This document shows, piece after piece, positions 30,711 to 41,379 of a DNA stretch of 64,000 nt (within the stretch, counting starts at the first letter, position 1; each line of letters opens with the position of its first letter). Below the pieces are notes generated by a model, which saw nothing but the letters and a program-made list of their open reading frames with translations, ran no database searches and was not told where the DNA came from. The translations under genes were made by a program, and so were the position numbers. This DNA comes from Sanderia malayensis (Eukaryota > Cnidaria > Scyphozoa > Semaeostomeae > Pelagiidae): contig RQOL01000531.1 in assembly GCA_013076295.1 (NCBI GenBank), positions 124,001 to 188,000 of the forward strand. The letters are read 5' to 3'.

Positions 30711-31859
30711 CTTTTACGTGTACGTCATCGGTTGTATGATCATGTGATGTGGGTGGAAGTAATTCAGTCCAATGGTCAATGTGAAATCTCGAATATGCAT
30801 ATTCTCATCAGAGCATTGATCCTTTTTTCCAGATTTCCTGAATTGCTCATAGAGTCCACCAAAAGTAATTCATCAAAACACATGAGCGTAATTGCCTCAA
30901 CGCATGCGTACATTATTCACTCCCCGTGTGTAGTTGATAATCAATGTTGTATAGAGGTTCAATGCGCAATATTCGATTTCGGTGGCAATTTCCTCTGCCA
31001 AATGTCACTGGGATTTTGTTAAGTTTGCGACAAAGACTACTGATCTCGAAAGGTCTTAGATTAGAGTTCAGTTTTTCTATTTGGCAAAACTGTGAAACAT
31101 TTTGAGCTGATTGGCTGCTCGGCATTTGGTAATGGCTCCCCCTCCCGGGGAAGATAGGATTTCGCCTTGTTTTGGCGAAATATTATTGGAACCGGGTAAT
31201 TTTTAGCGATTCTTTATTAACAACTTTCCACATCTTTCACATTTTATTTGCATTTAATTCTTACAAGGCTTCAAGTGCCAATGGTAACAATTGGCACTTG
31301 AAGCCCCGCAGTTACAACTTCATTTCAAGAAGTTTTTGATGCTTTATGTGTATTAGGAATGCATAATTGTTGTCAGGAAATCTGAATTTTTAAGCTTCCT
31401 AAATTATCCTTTCGATGACCTGTGTGAATCTATTGCCACAAAAATTTACCTGCATTAAAAATTGCACGTATTGAATTTTATCTTAATTCTGGCAAGTTTA
31501 CTTTATTTTCAGAGAGAAGATAAAAAAATAACGAAAGAAGATATGGAAGAAACGAAGATTATAACAAGGACGACCTTTAAAATGAGAAGGAACTTGCTGG
31601 AAAGTGAAATAATCATCGCTGATCAAAATATGATTTATTGAACAATTATAACTCAATAATTTGCATTTTTTCCTTAATTCGTAATTAAATTGCTTTTGCA
31701 TAAAAATGTACATCAGTGAACTTTCGAAACTTCAATAATTATCACCGTTTGGCACTTCCTCCCACCTTTTTAAATATATATTTTATATAATAAGAAACTA
31801 ATATCTATAAATGCCATATGTTTTCTTGCATATGGTGTTTCATCTTCCTAGTTATTCTT
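30711..31859. other. Non-coding sequence with two hairpins
   Basis: No gene is seen. A short hairpin (ATTTCGCC-TTGTTTT-GGCGAAAT) lies at about 31152-31174 and a perfect 16-bp hairpin at 31267-31305. Confidence 0.4.
31267..31305. repeat. Perfect 16-bp inverted repeat with 7-nt loop
   Basis: GGCTTCAAGTGCCAAT (31267-31282), loop GGTAACA, exact complement 31290-31305. It stands in otherwise plain AT-rich DNA. Confidence 0.9.
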
Positions 31860-31993
31860 CTAAACAAAAGCAGATAATGCTGATTCAATGTATTCGCATA
31901 CGTGTTGAGCAGTGTAAATAATAACTTGACACCAACGATACCCTACTTGTTTCATATGTATCGCCAATATTTTGCCATCATCCCAACGATTTC
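31860..31993 (-). CDS. Possible terminal exon of an unknown gene
   Basis: On the minus strand a TATTTTGCAG acceptor-like site is followed by an open frame (YGRAIVRGRNRWDDGK, then AIHMKQVGYRWCQ) that ends in a stop at 31860. The composition looks protein-like, and the acceptor is good. I found no upstream exon in compatible phase nearby, and I do not recognise the protein. It may equally be a relic or chance. Confidence 0.2.
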
Positions 31994-33150
31994 TTCCTCT
32001 TACAATAGCCCTTCCATACCTGCAAAATAATGTAAATAAAAGTGAAATTATAGAAACTCTGCCGCTTAATTTTGAAGTAGAGACAAAATACACACATATC
32101 CATATTTCCAGCGAAATAAACTATTTGCATGCACTTCAGCTTACGTTTGTTACCACGTGACGCCAGTGTGCATGGTTGTAGAAGTAAATTCCTGTCTTCA
32201 TTTTCTTTAACGAAAAGAGAAACAGCAAATGTCAGCGTAGAATCCTCAAGAATTTCAGATAGTTTATTACTCTGTGTTCACTTGCCTGATAATCTGAAAT
32301 GCTGTATAATTTATTATTCACTATATCATTCCTCATGGTGAACCAATTGCATTGCAAGTTTCTGGCTGGCCATTACAGACAAGGTAGAAATGATAAACGA
32401 ACGATATAACATCAATAAATTAGCAACACACGAGATCCACAACCATATCTGATGAAGTCTACATCAAATAGAATCAGATTGGAGTGGCACACCCTAATCT
32501 GCATAATTATCACGCACGAATCCCTTTGCTTCACCATAGCAGCCACGCTTGAATGTAGTGGAAGTTACCCTCCTGTGAATATGTTAAACCAATCAGATGA
32601 AGACAAATAACAGAGTTGCCTTCTTTGTGTTCTCCTTACTATTGTTGAACACTGGTCATTGTTGTATGGAAATCTTTTCGATCTAGAAATATTAGTTTAA
32701 AAGTTACACAGCATATTCCTATCTGAGTTATTAAAGAAAAATCTAAACCCGTTACTTTGTGTCCCTGTGGGTGAGAAATGGAACATTTTTGCCGCCAAAA
32801 TTATTTCAAAATTCCATCACGTCATATCAAGAGCTTATTTAGAAAATCTTTCTCTCGTCAGTCAAAATTGAAAATTGCTATTATATCATTGCTCTATTTA
32901 ACATTATTTGATCCTGTACTGCATTCTTTTCAAGATGCCGGCAAATTCAAAGAAAAGCAAGCAATCATCAAAATGTCAAGAACTTGAATTTATTCAAACA
33001 AATAGTGCCGGATGAGTCCAGGACGAAGAAGCACCTCCAATTTTAAAGTCAAGAAGTAGAAACTTGAAACTTGAGCAAAAACTGATCTCACAAGAAGATA
33101 CAGATAGCAAAGCAAGGAAATAAGTTAACAAGTTTCAGCTTTCTGGGACA
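31994..33150. other. AT-rich sequence, no gene seen
   Basis: Short open stretches (for example 32778-32987) have no recognisable motif and no supporting signals. Confidence 0.4.
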
Positions 33151-33169
33151 CCCATCAGTGCCTGCAACA

Positions 33170-34420
33170 AGTGGTTTACTTCATGTATCTACCATGAACA
33201 GGCCGGATCGAAAGTACGAATTTTGAATTTTAATCTAATGTAGCTCACAAATTGTCGCAATCTACTAATTAACATCTTCTGATGGCTTTTGTACAGCGTT
33301 CAGCTTTCCGGAGTAGTCGGTTCAAAAGTTAATATTAATCAGTGACTTCAAAAATAAACTGCTTCATGTATTTACCATGAGCAGGTCCCATCGAAATTGA
33401 ATGAAATAAGGCTCATAGATAGTATATATCTATTAATTGGAGCCTCCTGACCACTTTCAAAGAACTTTCAATTTAGATCAACAGTTATAATTTTGAAATG
33501 CTCCCAAGAAGTGAATAACTTTATGTATTCGTCATGAAAGCCCAAATTCGAATCTCTAAAAACAGAGCTTCTGTGAAAAAATGTACATTATTCTTGTAAA
33601 GATTAAATATTGTTTCATGTACAACAACAGTTCTCCTGTCATCTCCATTGCTATATTTTTTCTCTAACTTTTCTTAGCCTGCAAATTAAATCTTAATTTT
33701 ATTAAACTTTTACTTACGTAACTTCACCTTTTTATTTAATGTTTAACTCCTATCTAAAGAAAAATTAGTTATTTTGTATTTTTATTCTATATACTTAAAA
33801 CGAATATGGAAAAGAATGTGAAAATGTTTAGGAAATGTTTCCCAAAGTCCAAGAACAAGAAACTTGGTCGTCATGTAACTGTACAACTTTACCTTAGGTA
33901 ATTTTAAGGTCGTTCTAGTTAGATTCAAGTTTTGCGCTCCAAGTACTTATGGTACAGAGGCCGGATAAAGTTTGCTTTGTGCAGGAAGCTACGGTAAATA
34001 GGAAAATCGAAGAAAGTGGGAACATATTTAAACTTTCTACCATACATAAACTAGCTACCTACTGAAAAAAATCAAATTTTGAAATAGACTGAAAAATGAC
34101 TCACAAGGAGACGAATTATATTAAATAGGTCCTACTGATCACGTTGAGACAATTCCAGCTCTCTAGAAGCAGTGATTCGTGGACCCAGATTTCCGGCGGA
34201 TAGCTATATAAACTTTCTATCATACATGAAGTAGGCACTGAAAAAGCCAAATTTTGAAATAGACTGAAAAATGACCCACATAGAGTCGAATTATACTAAA
34301 TGGGTCGCACTGATCACGTTGAGACAATTCCCAGCTCCCTGAGAGTAGTGATTCGTGGACCCAGATTTCACGTAAATAGCTATTCAAACTTTCTACCATA
34401 CATGAAGTAAATTTGTTTTG
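33170..34420. repeat. Diverged satellite of about 178 bp
   Basis: The landmark AAACTTTCTACCATACAT recurs at about 34030, 34209 and 34387 (spacing about 178), with GATCACGTTGAGACAATTCC and GATTCGTGGACCCAGATTTC in each unit. Weaker copies of the landmark (TTCATGTATCTACCATGAACAGG-like, in shorter form) occur near 33180, 33363 and 33525, suggesting an older part of the same array. Confidence 0.7.
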
Positions 34421-35078
34421 AACTACTATTTTCGCAATCCAACATTTTGAAAAGATCTTAGCCAGACACTATTTCAACAACAGGCCGGGCCCTGGGCAGC
34501 TCTTGCTCAGAGAACAATGGTTGAAGAACAATAGTGTTGCGAAAGAACAAAGCAACGATGTTTGCAACCATAGCAACAGTTAACTATAGTAACAATTGAC
34601 CTTTGATTTTTATATATTCCTAATTTCGTAATCTCTCTTGGTTGAACTTTGATTTTGTATTTCGTAATTTTTAACTCATTAATGACTTGCCTTATTTTGA
34701 TTGGTAGAACTTAGTCTTTAAACAATGTTATTCCTTTTTTGGTAATTGTAGACACGTGTAACAACTATCGGTATATAAACTTCTTCTCATTGATTTTTAG
34801 TTAGTTGAATTTGGAGTTGCATTTGTAGTTGGATTTTCGTTTGTAATAAATATATCTGTAGTTGAGTGACCGCGTCACAAGTATCCAAGCCGATAGTAAC
34901 GATTTTATTGAAAGAAAGATTGAAAAGAAAAACCGAAGCACGAAAGACTCTTCTGTCAAGAAAGTAACTGTGAGTTTGTCGTATATTAATAATTTGTTCG
35001 TGTTGCACCTTCGTTGTTGAACCCACGTGTAAAGCCCCCTTCTAAGTGGTTTTACAATAGGTCGGTTCATTCTGACGT
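34421..35078. other. LTR-like or promoter-like AT-rich block
   Basis: The block contains a TATATAAA box near 34773 and an AATAAATATA poly(A)-like site near 34847, spaced as in LTR promoters. No partner copy or target duplication can be recognised, so a solo LTR is only a guess. Confidence 0.3.
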
Positions 35079-35490
35079 CACACTGAACTAAAATCTTGAA
35101 AGTCTGGATTCAATCTAGAATATTTTTTCAAAATTTGTTAAAATTTCTGTACTTAATTAAAAGCAACAAAAATATGCTCATAGTTTGAGGGAAATATTGC
35201 GCTCTTAGATAGGGATGAGGGAATTTAAATCGACGTCACCTAAATTGAGTTATTAAAAATATTGTCGTGCGCGGCCAAATTTTCCCATACTGACCCCTAT
35301 AAGAATGATTCGCGTGTCATCAAACTGACGTCATAGCTCTTCAAAACACCTGGTTGTGTTTGAGCTTGACAAAACATGCTTGTGCTTGTCAGAAAACTCT
35401 CATAATAGGTTCATAGAAATACTCAGATCTTTTTCTTTCCATTTCCGTAAAAAAATCGATATGTAACTTTTGGCTGCATAAGCCCTTCAA
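35079..35490. repeat. Diverged fragment of the 10733-11833 TIR element
   Basis: Reverse-complement alignment with 10733-11150 is clear: TGACGTCAC, TTTTTTCAAAATTTGTTA, TCAGAAAACTC, ATAGGTTCATAG and the terminal TTTGGCTGCATAAGCCCTT all match in order. Only one TIR end (about 35490) is present, so the copy is truncated. Confidence 0.75.
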
Positions 35491-35540
35491 GCTTTTAAGC
35501 TTCACTTTCGAAGTACACAATGCGCAATCCAGATTTCTTA

Positions 35541-35652
35541 CCGTAAATCCTCGAATAAGCCCCCGGGGGCTTATTTGCAAAAATGAATTTTTAGGTGGGG
35601 GCTTAATCGAGGGGGCTTATTCAAATGTGGGGGCTTAATCGAGGATTTACGG
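35541..35652. mobile_element. MITE, GGGGGCTTATT family (112 bp)
   Basis: The ends CCGTAAATCCTCGAATAAGC and the complement form inverted repeats flanked by TA on both sides (35539-35540, 35653-35654), as for Tc1/mariner-type insertions. A larger copy is at 38066-38466. Confidence 0.8.
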
Positions 35653-35661
35653 TATAGATTA

Positions 35662-36222
35662 CTTTAATCGGAGAAACTTTCGCGGGAAGAAACTTTCGCG
35701 ATTTTCGCGTTTTTGGCCAAAATTCGCGAAAGTTTATTGCGCGAAATTTTCTAAAATATGAATTTCGCGAAAGTTTATTTTTAATTAAAATTTCAAAATT
35801 GGAAATTCGCGAAAGTTTATTCTCGCAAAAACGCTATTGTGAAAAACTGGTAATCCCAGAGTGAAAGGCGATTAACAATGACGTCAGTTTCTAATGCTGG
35901 TTTAGTTTCCTTTTCTTTTTTAGTTTTACTAAAAAACATTGTTCTTATGTCTCTGTCTTGACTAGGTTTGCGTGATGAAGTAGTATCAGCAAGTTTTTTT
36001 TCTTGACTGGGGGAGTAAGAGCAGAAATTGGTTGCTGACTTGTAAGTTCCAACGATCACCTCATCTTTTGGTTCTGCATAAAACTTTTCTACTAGTTCCT
36101 GATACTTCAAGATCTCTGTTTAAAGTTTCTGTTCCGACTTTTCGCGAAAGTTTATTCGCGCAAAAATTTCGACTTAGCTGAAACGCGAAAGTTTATTCGC
36201 GCGAAAGTTTCTCCGATTAAAG
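35662..36222. mobile_element. MITE with CGCGAAAGTTT motifs (561 bp) carrying a coding-like core
   Basis: Ends CTTTAATCGGAGAAACTTTC and complement, flanked by TA. Both subterminal regions repeat GCGCGAAAGTTTATT many times in opposite orientations. The core (about 35825-36115) is unlike the ends and is open on the minus strand (KYQELVEKFYAEPKDEVIV...DIRTMFFSKTKKEKE), as if a piece of a gene had been captured. It inserted only 8 bp from the previous MITE. Confidence 0.75.
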
Positions 36223-36423
36223 TAGTGTTCACTTGCGAATCACAGGGGTCTGGAGAGCAGTGATTTTCATTGAACCTTGAATTTGGTTTGTAGGAGGAAA
36301 AAAATTAAAAAAGTCAACTAAAAAACAAGCTAGCAACAAATCAATACAAGCTGCAAAAGGGCGTTTGCCAAAGAAGACAAAGAGCTTTTTTAAAAAGAAG
36401 ATTAACAAGCTTGACATCGAGCA

Positions 36424-37611
36424 ATGGATTACGATATAATACTTCCAAATGAAGAAAATATCACTGTTAAATTGAACCATGAAAAAAGAAATCATGCAAG
36501 TGGAGGCAATCTGTTAAACGCCTTGTTTGCACATCTAGGCCTACGCCAGGAAGACGAGAAATATTTCGGTTTGATGTATTGCGACAAAGAAGATGGCAGA
36601 ATGGATTGGCTCGAGGAAAACAATTTGTTAAAGAATTTACACAAGAACAAGTTGTCTCGATTTCAGTTTTCTGTTCGTTATTATCCTGAGCACCCCGAAT
36701 TGGTTTTACACAACGAGAAAACACAGCGCCTTTTTCGTTTGCAAATTAAAGAAAAGTTGCTAAGAGGTGAATGGGCGTGCAACGTTGAAACACACGCATA
36801 TCTGGATGGATTAATTGTACAGGCAGAGCTTGGCAACTACAACCCAAAAGTGCATAAATCAGATTATCTGAAAGCGATTAACGGAGTGGACATTTGTCCT
36901 CCAACTCGCTTGAATTCCGAAAGAGATATGGGAGAGTTGGACTATTTCAGGCTTGTCCATTATTATTTTAAAAGAAATATTGGCATTTCCTCTAAAGAAG
37001 CAAATGTTCAATATTTGCACAGGGCAAGGGAGTTGCCACTATATGGATTTATCATGCATGAGGCAATTGATAAAAATGGAAATGTTGATGTGATTGTTGG
37101 TTTGAGAGAGGAGAGTATGGCTGTGCTTGATGGCCATCCAGCTGATAACTGCATTTCACCTTTGATAAAAACAACCCTTTCTTGGGACATGCTGAAATAT
37201 TGCACACAGGCAAAATGCAAGGTAAAAATTGGACTTACAATGGAAGACGGGAGTGTTAATGAATTCATCTGGAAAGTGAAATCAAAGAATTGCTTTAGAG
37301 GAGCTGAAAGGCTTTGTAATGATATAAAAGCATTCAGAGCTATGTATTGTTCAAGAGATGAAAATGATTTCTGCACAAGCAAAAAGGAAGTAAAAAGAGC
37401 CAGATCCTTTATAAGGAGACAGTCTTCACGCGAAAGGCCAATAACACACCGCCTAAACTCTGTCACCACAGTGCTAAGAAGTTCATTGAGAAGAAAGACA
37501 AAGAGAGAAGACAGCAAAATGCCTAAAGTTTTAACTGTCAATAAAGATGTTGAATCATGTGAAAATCTTCACGAGAGTAGCACCATAGTTCTTGTTGAAC
37601 CTGTAAAATAA
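36424..37611 (+). CDS. FERM-domain protein, intronless, 395 aa
   Basis: A FERM module links membrane proteins to the cortical actin skeleton. F1 (about 1-80, ubiquitin-like) shows YFGLMYCDKEDGRMDWLE. F2 (about 85-195) shows FSVRYYPEHPELVLHNE, LFRLQIKEKLLRGEWAC and QAELGNYNPKVH, all diagnostic of the protein 4.1/FRMD group. F3 (about 205-310) shows ELPLYGFIMHEAIDKNGN and VGLREESMAVLDG, then FIWKVKSKNCFRGAERL. A basic, Ser-rich tail (315-375, with RRQSSRERP) follows. An in-frame TGA lies just upstream, supporting this ATG. A spectrin/actin-binding region is absent. Animal FERM genes normally have many introns, so one exon suggests a retrocopy or a lineage-specific gene. The frame is clean, implying recent origin or selection. 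Confidence 0.88.
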   Translation: MDYDIILPNEENITVKLNHEKRNHASGGNLLNALFAHLGLRQEDEKYFGLMYCDKEDGRMDWLEENNLLKNLHKNKLSRFQFSVRYYPEHPELVLHNEKTQRLFRLQIKEKLLRGEWACNVETHAYLDGLIVQAELGNYNPKVHKSDYLKAINGVDICPPTRLNSERDMGELDYFRLVHYYFKRNIGISSKEANVQYLHRARELPLYGFIMHEAIDKNGNVDVIVGLREESMAVLDGHPADNCISPLIKTTLSWDMLKYCTQAKCKVKIGLTMEDGSVNEFIWKVKSKNCFRGAERLCNDIKAFRAMYCSRDENDFCTSKKEVKRARSFIRRQSSRERPITHRLNSVTTVLRSSLRRKTKREDSKMPKVLTVNKDVESCENLHESSTIVLVEPVK

Positions 37612-38065
37612 TCCTGACTATGGTAGTTCAGAAATTCCCTAAAATACTCTTTATCTTTTTTAGAGATGCATTTATTTGCAATCTATAGACTGAAACAGTT
37701 TTCCATTTACAAATAGAGACTTGAGTATAATTTTGTTGTTTGCTATGTGAAAAACCTATAGTTTTTTAAAATATTCAGTATAGATTATAAACTTTTACTG
37801 GTGGCAGCAATTTTTAGATAATAGCCTGTGAAAGAGAGGGCCATGGTTACAGACCTATATATGTCAACCCACAAAGATATCTCATTTATCATATTATTTT
37901 GTCTAAATATGAATGCACAATATTGTTATCAAAAATTAACAAGGTTGTGCTTGACAACTTTCTAGATTTTAGTAATGGAAGTTAAGCACATGTGGTTATG
38001 TTAACCTATGAAATGAATTTGCATGAATATGACCAGTAGACAAGGAATTTTGTGCTACGGATATA
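37612..38065. other. 3' flank of the FERM gene, nothing recognised
   Basis: AT-rich. I see no AATAAA close to the stop codon and no poly(A) tract or target duplication that would prove a retrocopy. Confidence 0.4.
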
Positions 38066-38466
38066 CCGTAAATCCTCAAATAAGCCCCCCCCTTCGAATA
38101 AGCCCCCATGGGGTCTTATTCGAGGGAAGCATAAGTGCAGAAGAAAAATATCTTATTTCGAGAAAGTCCCCACAGGACAGTAGATATACAGTATCACTTC
38201 TTTTGACTCGAGCCAAAAAAGCAAAAAGAAGCGCGGTTTTCGTGATAATAAACAAATTAAAATTTTTGTTAGATCTTCACACAACACTTTGTGAAAAAAT
38301 TTTAGCTGATTGAGAAAATTATGTCGTCTTTTTTCTGTCAACCTTTGAGGAAAGAGCAAAACTTTGAAATAAGCCCTCCCCTCGAATAAGCCCCCCTCGA
38401 ATAAGCCCCCACCCAAAAATTCATTTTTGCAAATAAGCCCCCGGGTGCTTATTCGAGGATTTACGG
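38066..38466. mobile_element. MITE, GGGGGCTTATT family (401 bp)
   Basis: Ends CCGTAAATCCTC and complement, flanked by TA (38064-38065, 38467-38468). Repeated AATAAGCCCCC words lie at both ends and about 250 bp of unrelated sequence lies between. Same family as 35541-35652; the two copies bracket the FERM gene. Confidence 0.85.
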
Positions 38467-39527
38467 TATAGCTAATATAGCTTTGACGTTGCAAAATCGA
38501 CCAGGTTCAGTTTCAAAAACCAGCTGATCACGTGGTACATGTAGTCATAACTGTCAACGGAAATACAACTTAGGGCAGTCATATCTCATGAGATATGCAC
38601 TTTTGCTAACAATAAATTATATGTTCTAGATATGCGCAAGCTGACCTTTTATTTGACATGCATTTTTATATATATAGACAGGGAAATTACCACAACAATC
38701 TAACCAAGTGCCTAACCTAAAATTTTTCAACGGATTCGACGTTTTTGGTCTATAAGAAGTAATTTAAGACTTTAAAACATTTTTGAAACTTTCCAGGGGG
38801 GCTAGAATTGATGACGTCATCAAGACAGTGTTTTTTGCTATTTGCAGAGGTATAATTCCTTAAAAATGAAATATTTCGGTATGAATGTCCGTTTTTACCA
38901 TGTTCATGCACAGCAAAGTGATATTTTAATCTCTTGCTACTAAAAACGGGGGTCGTGACGATTGATGACGTCATTTCTATGATAAATTGGGTGAATTTTT
39001 AAAGATTTAGAGGATTCGTCCGTCATGTAAAATTTTGCTATGAATGTGCATCCTTGCCATGTTCATTTACAGTAGGGTGAGATTTTAATTTGTTGCTACA
39101 AAAGACGGGGGTTATAACTGGCGATGACGTCATTTCTAACAGGGTAATTTCGAACAAAGCCTCTACAGTTATAAACGAACAAACCTAGCTAATGGAATCA
39201 GAATAGTGTCTTAAATATGTATCCATCATGTATACATCCTTTGTTATAGGACTTCAAAATCTTGAATGGCTGTCCAAGTAAATTTTTTGAACCGATGACG
39301 TCAAAGTTTTTTAAAGTAACCACTAACCACTACATTAACTAATAGACTTAAAATGAATTCAAAGTGTAATATGACGGTCATGCTAAAAGTCACTTTCCAA
39401 GGTTTTACCAAAAGAAACTGCTGCTGTTAGGGATAAGCTATAATTTACCTGATGGATGTCCGAATACTTAGCTCTTCTATGGGAGCCATTCATCGAAAGA
39501 CTCATCTGAAGACGTAAAATCTGAAAC

Positions 39528-40407
39528 CTCCCAATCGCTGTCATAGTCACAAATATCTGAGTCTCCTTATAAAATATCATTTTGAATTTCGTCTTCATGC
39601 TCCTCCTCATTTTCATTATCTGCATTATAGTCTAGCTCCTGTTCCCGTCGCTCATCTCCTGACATTGCACCAGATTCACGTCGCACACGGTTTCCCCCAT
39701 TCTCTTCGTCATCATTACTCATGTCGGCATCTGTACTGTCGTCCTCATAACTGATAGCTCTTTGTCGCCTTCTACGCGCGGTGAAGGACGGTGGTAGTTG
39801 CAATCCTTCGAACCAAACTGGTACAACAAGACCTTCTTCTTCATCCCACTTCCAGCCGTGGTCTTCGAACGATACTTCTGGGATTGTGATATCACTACAT
39901 CTGTGCCAATGAAATGCTTGATAATGAACCCTCTTGATCGCCTGGAGTACCGAGTCTTGGTCTGGTGGTATTGACATTGATGTCTTTGTTTTCATGCTCT
40001 TGTAAATGCGAACTCTTGTTTCAAGGTAACTTTCGTTTACCTTCCCGTTATACATGGTCGTTCGAATAAACTCTTTTATGTTTTGTATATCACTTTCTGA
40101 AAGTGTTTCTTCTAGGCCAATGGCAGTAATTAATTCGCATGAGTGATTGAGAATCTTCTTCAAGAGTTTTACCTTTCCCACTCGGTAAAAGTACGAGGTT
40201 GTGTCGCAGCCAGACAAAGCGTGGATTGCAGGTAACGACCTGCACAACTCACCTCCAAGAAATTTGCATATTGCGTCAATTTTAGCGTATTTGTCATGAT
40301 CATATTTCATGAACCAGTTATATCGTATTTCCAGAGCATGGTACGCCCATATCATCAAAATTAGCATATCCGTGTCTTTAGCGACAACAACAACGTCACC
40401 TTCATGA
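39528..40407 (-). pseudogene. Left-arm copy of a nuclease-like protein (N-terminally truncated)
   Basis: Minus-strand frame begins at the palindrome centre with EGDVVVVAKDTDML, then HALSGCDTTSYFYRVGK and an acidic tail (DADMSNDDEENGG), stopping at 39567. Translating on past the TAA gives a further acidic stretch (DYDSDWEVSDF), and both arms share this stop, so it predates the duplication or is the true end. The pattern D-T-D followed by GCD resembles the acidic metal-binding motifs of PIN/FEN1-like nucleases; this is inference. This copy lacks the EEADARL segment that the right copy has. Confidence 0.7.
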
Positions 40408-41379
40408 AATCATCTGAATTTGCCAACCGTTGTTACTTCCGGAGAACGAACCATCAAAATTCAGGATGGGCAAGTAATCGAGATGTTTAACTGCAACCAT
40501 GAAGAAGCAGACGCGAGGCTCATCCTCCACGCAGTGCTTCTTGAAGGTGATGTTGTTGTTGTCGCTAAAGACACGGATGTGCTAATTTTGATGATATGGG
40601 CGTACCATGCTCTGGAAATACGATATAACTGGTTCATGAAATATGATCATGACAAATACGCTAAAATTGACGCAATATGCAAATTTCTTGGAGGTGAGTT
40701 GTGCAGGTCGTTACCTGCAATCCACGCTTTGTCTGGCTGCGACACAACCTCGTACTTTTACCGAGTGGGAAAGGTAAAACTCTTGAAGAAGATTCTCAAT
40801 CACTCATGCGAATTAATTACTGCCATTGGCCTAGAAGAAACACTTTCAGAAAGTGATATACAAAACATAAAAGAGTTTATTCGAACGACCATGTATAACG
40901 GGAAGGTAAACGAAAGTTACCTTGAAACAAGAGTTCGCATTTACAAGAGCATGAAAACAAAGACATCAATGTCAATACCACCAGACCAAGACTCGGTACT
41001 CCAGGCGATCAAGAGGGTTCATTATCAAGCATTTCATTGGCACAGATGTAGTGATATCACAATCCCAGAAGTATCGTTCGAAGACCACGGCTGGAAGTGG
41101 GACGAAGAAGAAGGCCTTGTTGTACCAGTTTGGTTCGAAGGATTGCGACTACCACCGTCCTTCACCGCGCGTAGAAGGCGACAAAGAGCTATCAGTTATG
41201 AGGACGACAGTACAGATGCCGACATGAGTAATGATGACGAAGAGAATGGGGGAAACCGTGTGCGACGTGAATCTGGTGCAATGTCAGGAGATGAGCGACG
41301 GGAACAGGAGCTAGACTATAATGCAGATAATGAAAATGAGGAGGAGCATGAAGACGAAATTCAAAATGATATTTTATAA
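40407..41379 (+). pseudogene. Right-arm copy of the nuclease-like protein, 5' end open at the spacer
   Basis: The frame opens just after a TGA in the spacer and has no ATG near its start, so the N-terminus is missing. It reads NCNHEEADARLILHA, VAKDTDVLILMIW, HALSGCDTTSYF and a long acidic C-terminus to 41379. The E-E-A-D, D-T-D and G-C-D series matches the spacing style of XPG/FEN1-type PIN nucleases. I recall similar multi-copy proteins in marine invertebrates but cannot name the family. The frame is intact over 319 codons. Confidence 0.7.

Noticed and set aside
32145..32270. Upstream exon for the open frame at 31860-31993
   Set aside because: A minus-strand frame with a GT donor exists but its phase does not match the downstream acceptor, so a two-exon gene was not called.
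34421..35078. Solo LTR
   Set aside because: TATA and poly(A)-like signals are present but no TG...CA ends with a target duplication could be found.
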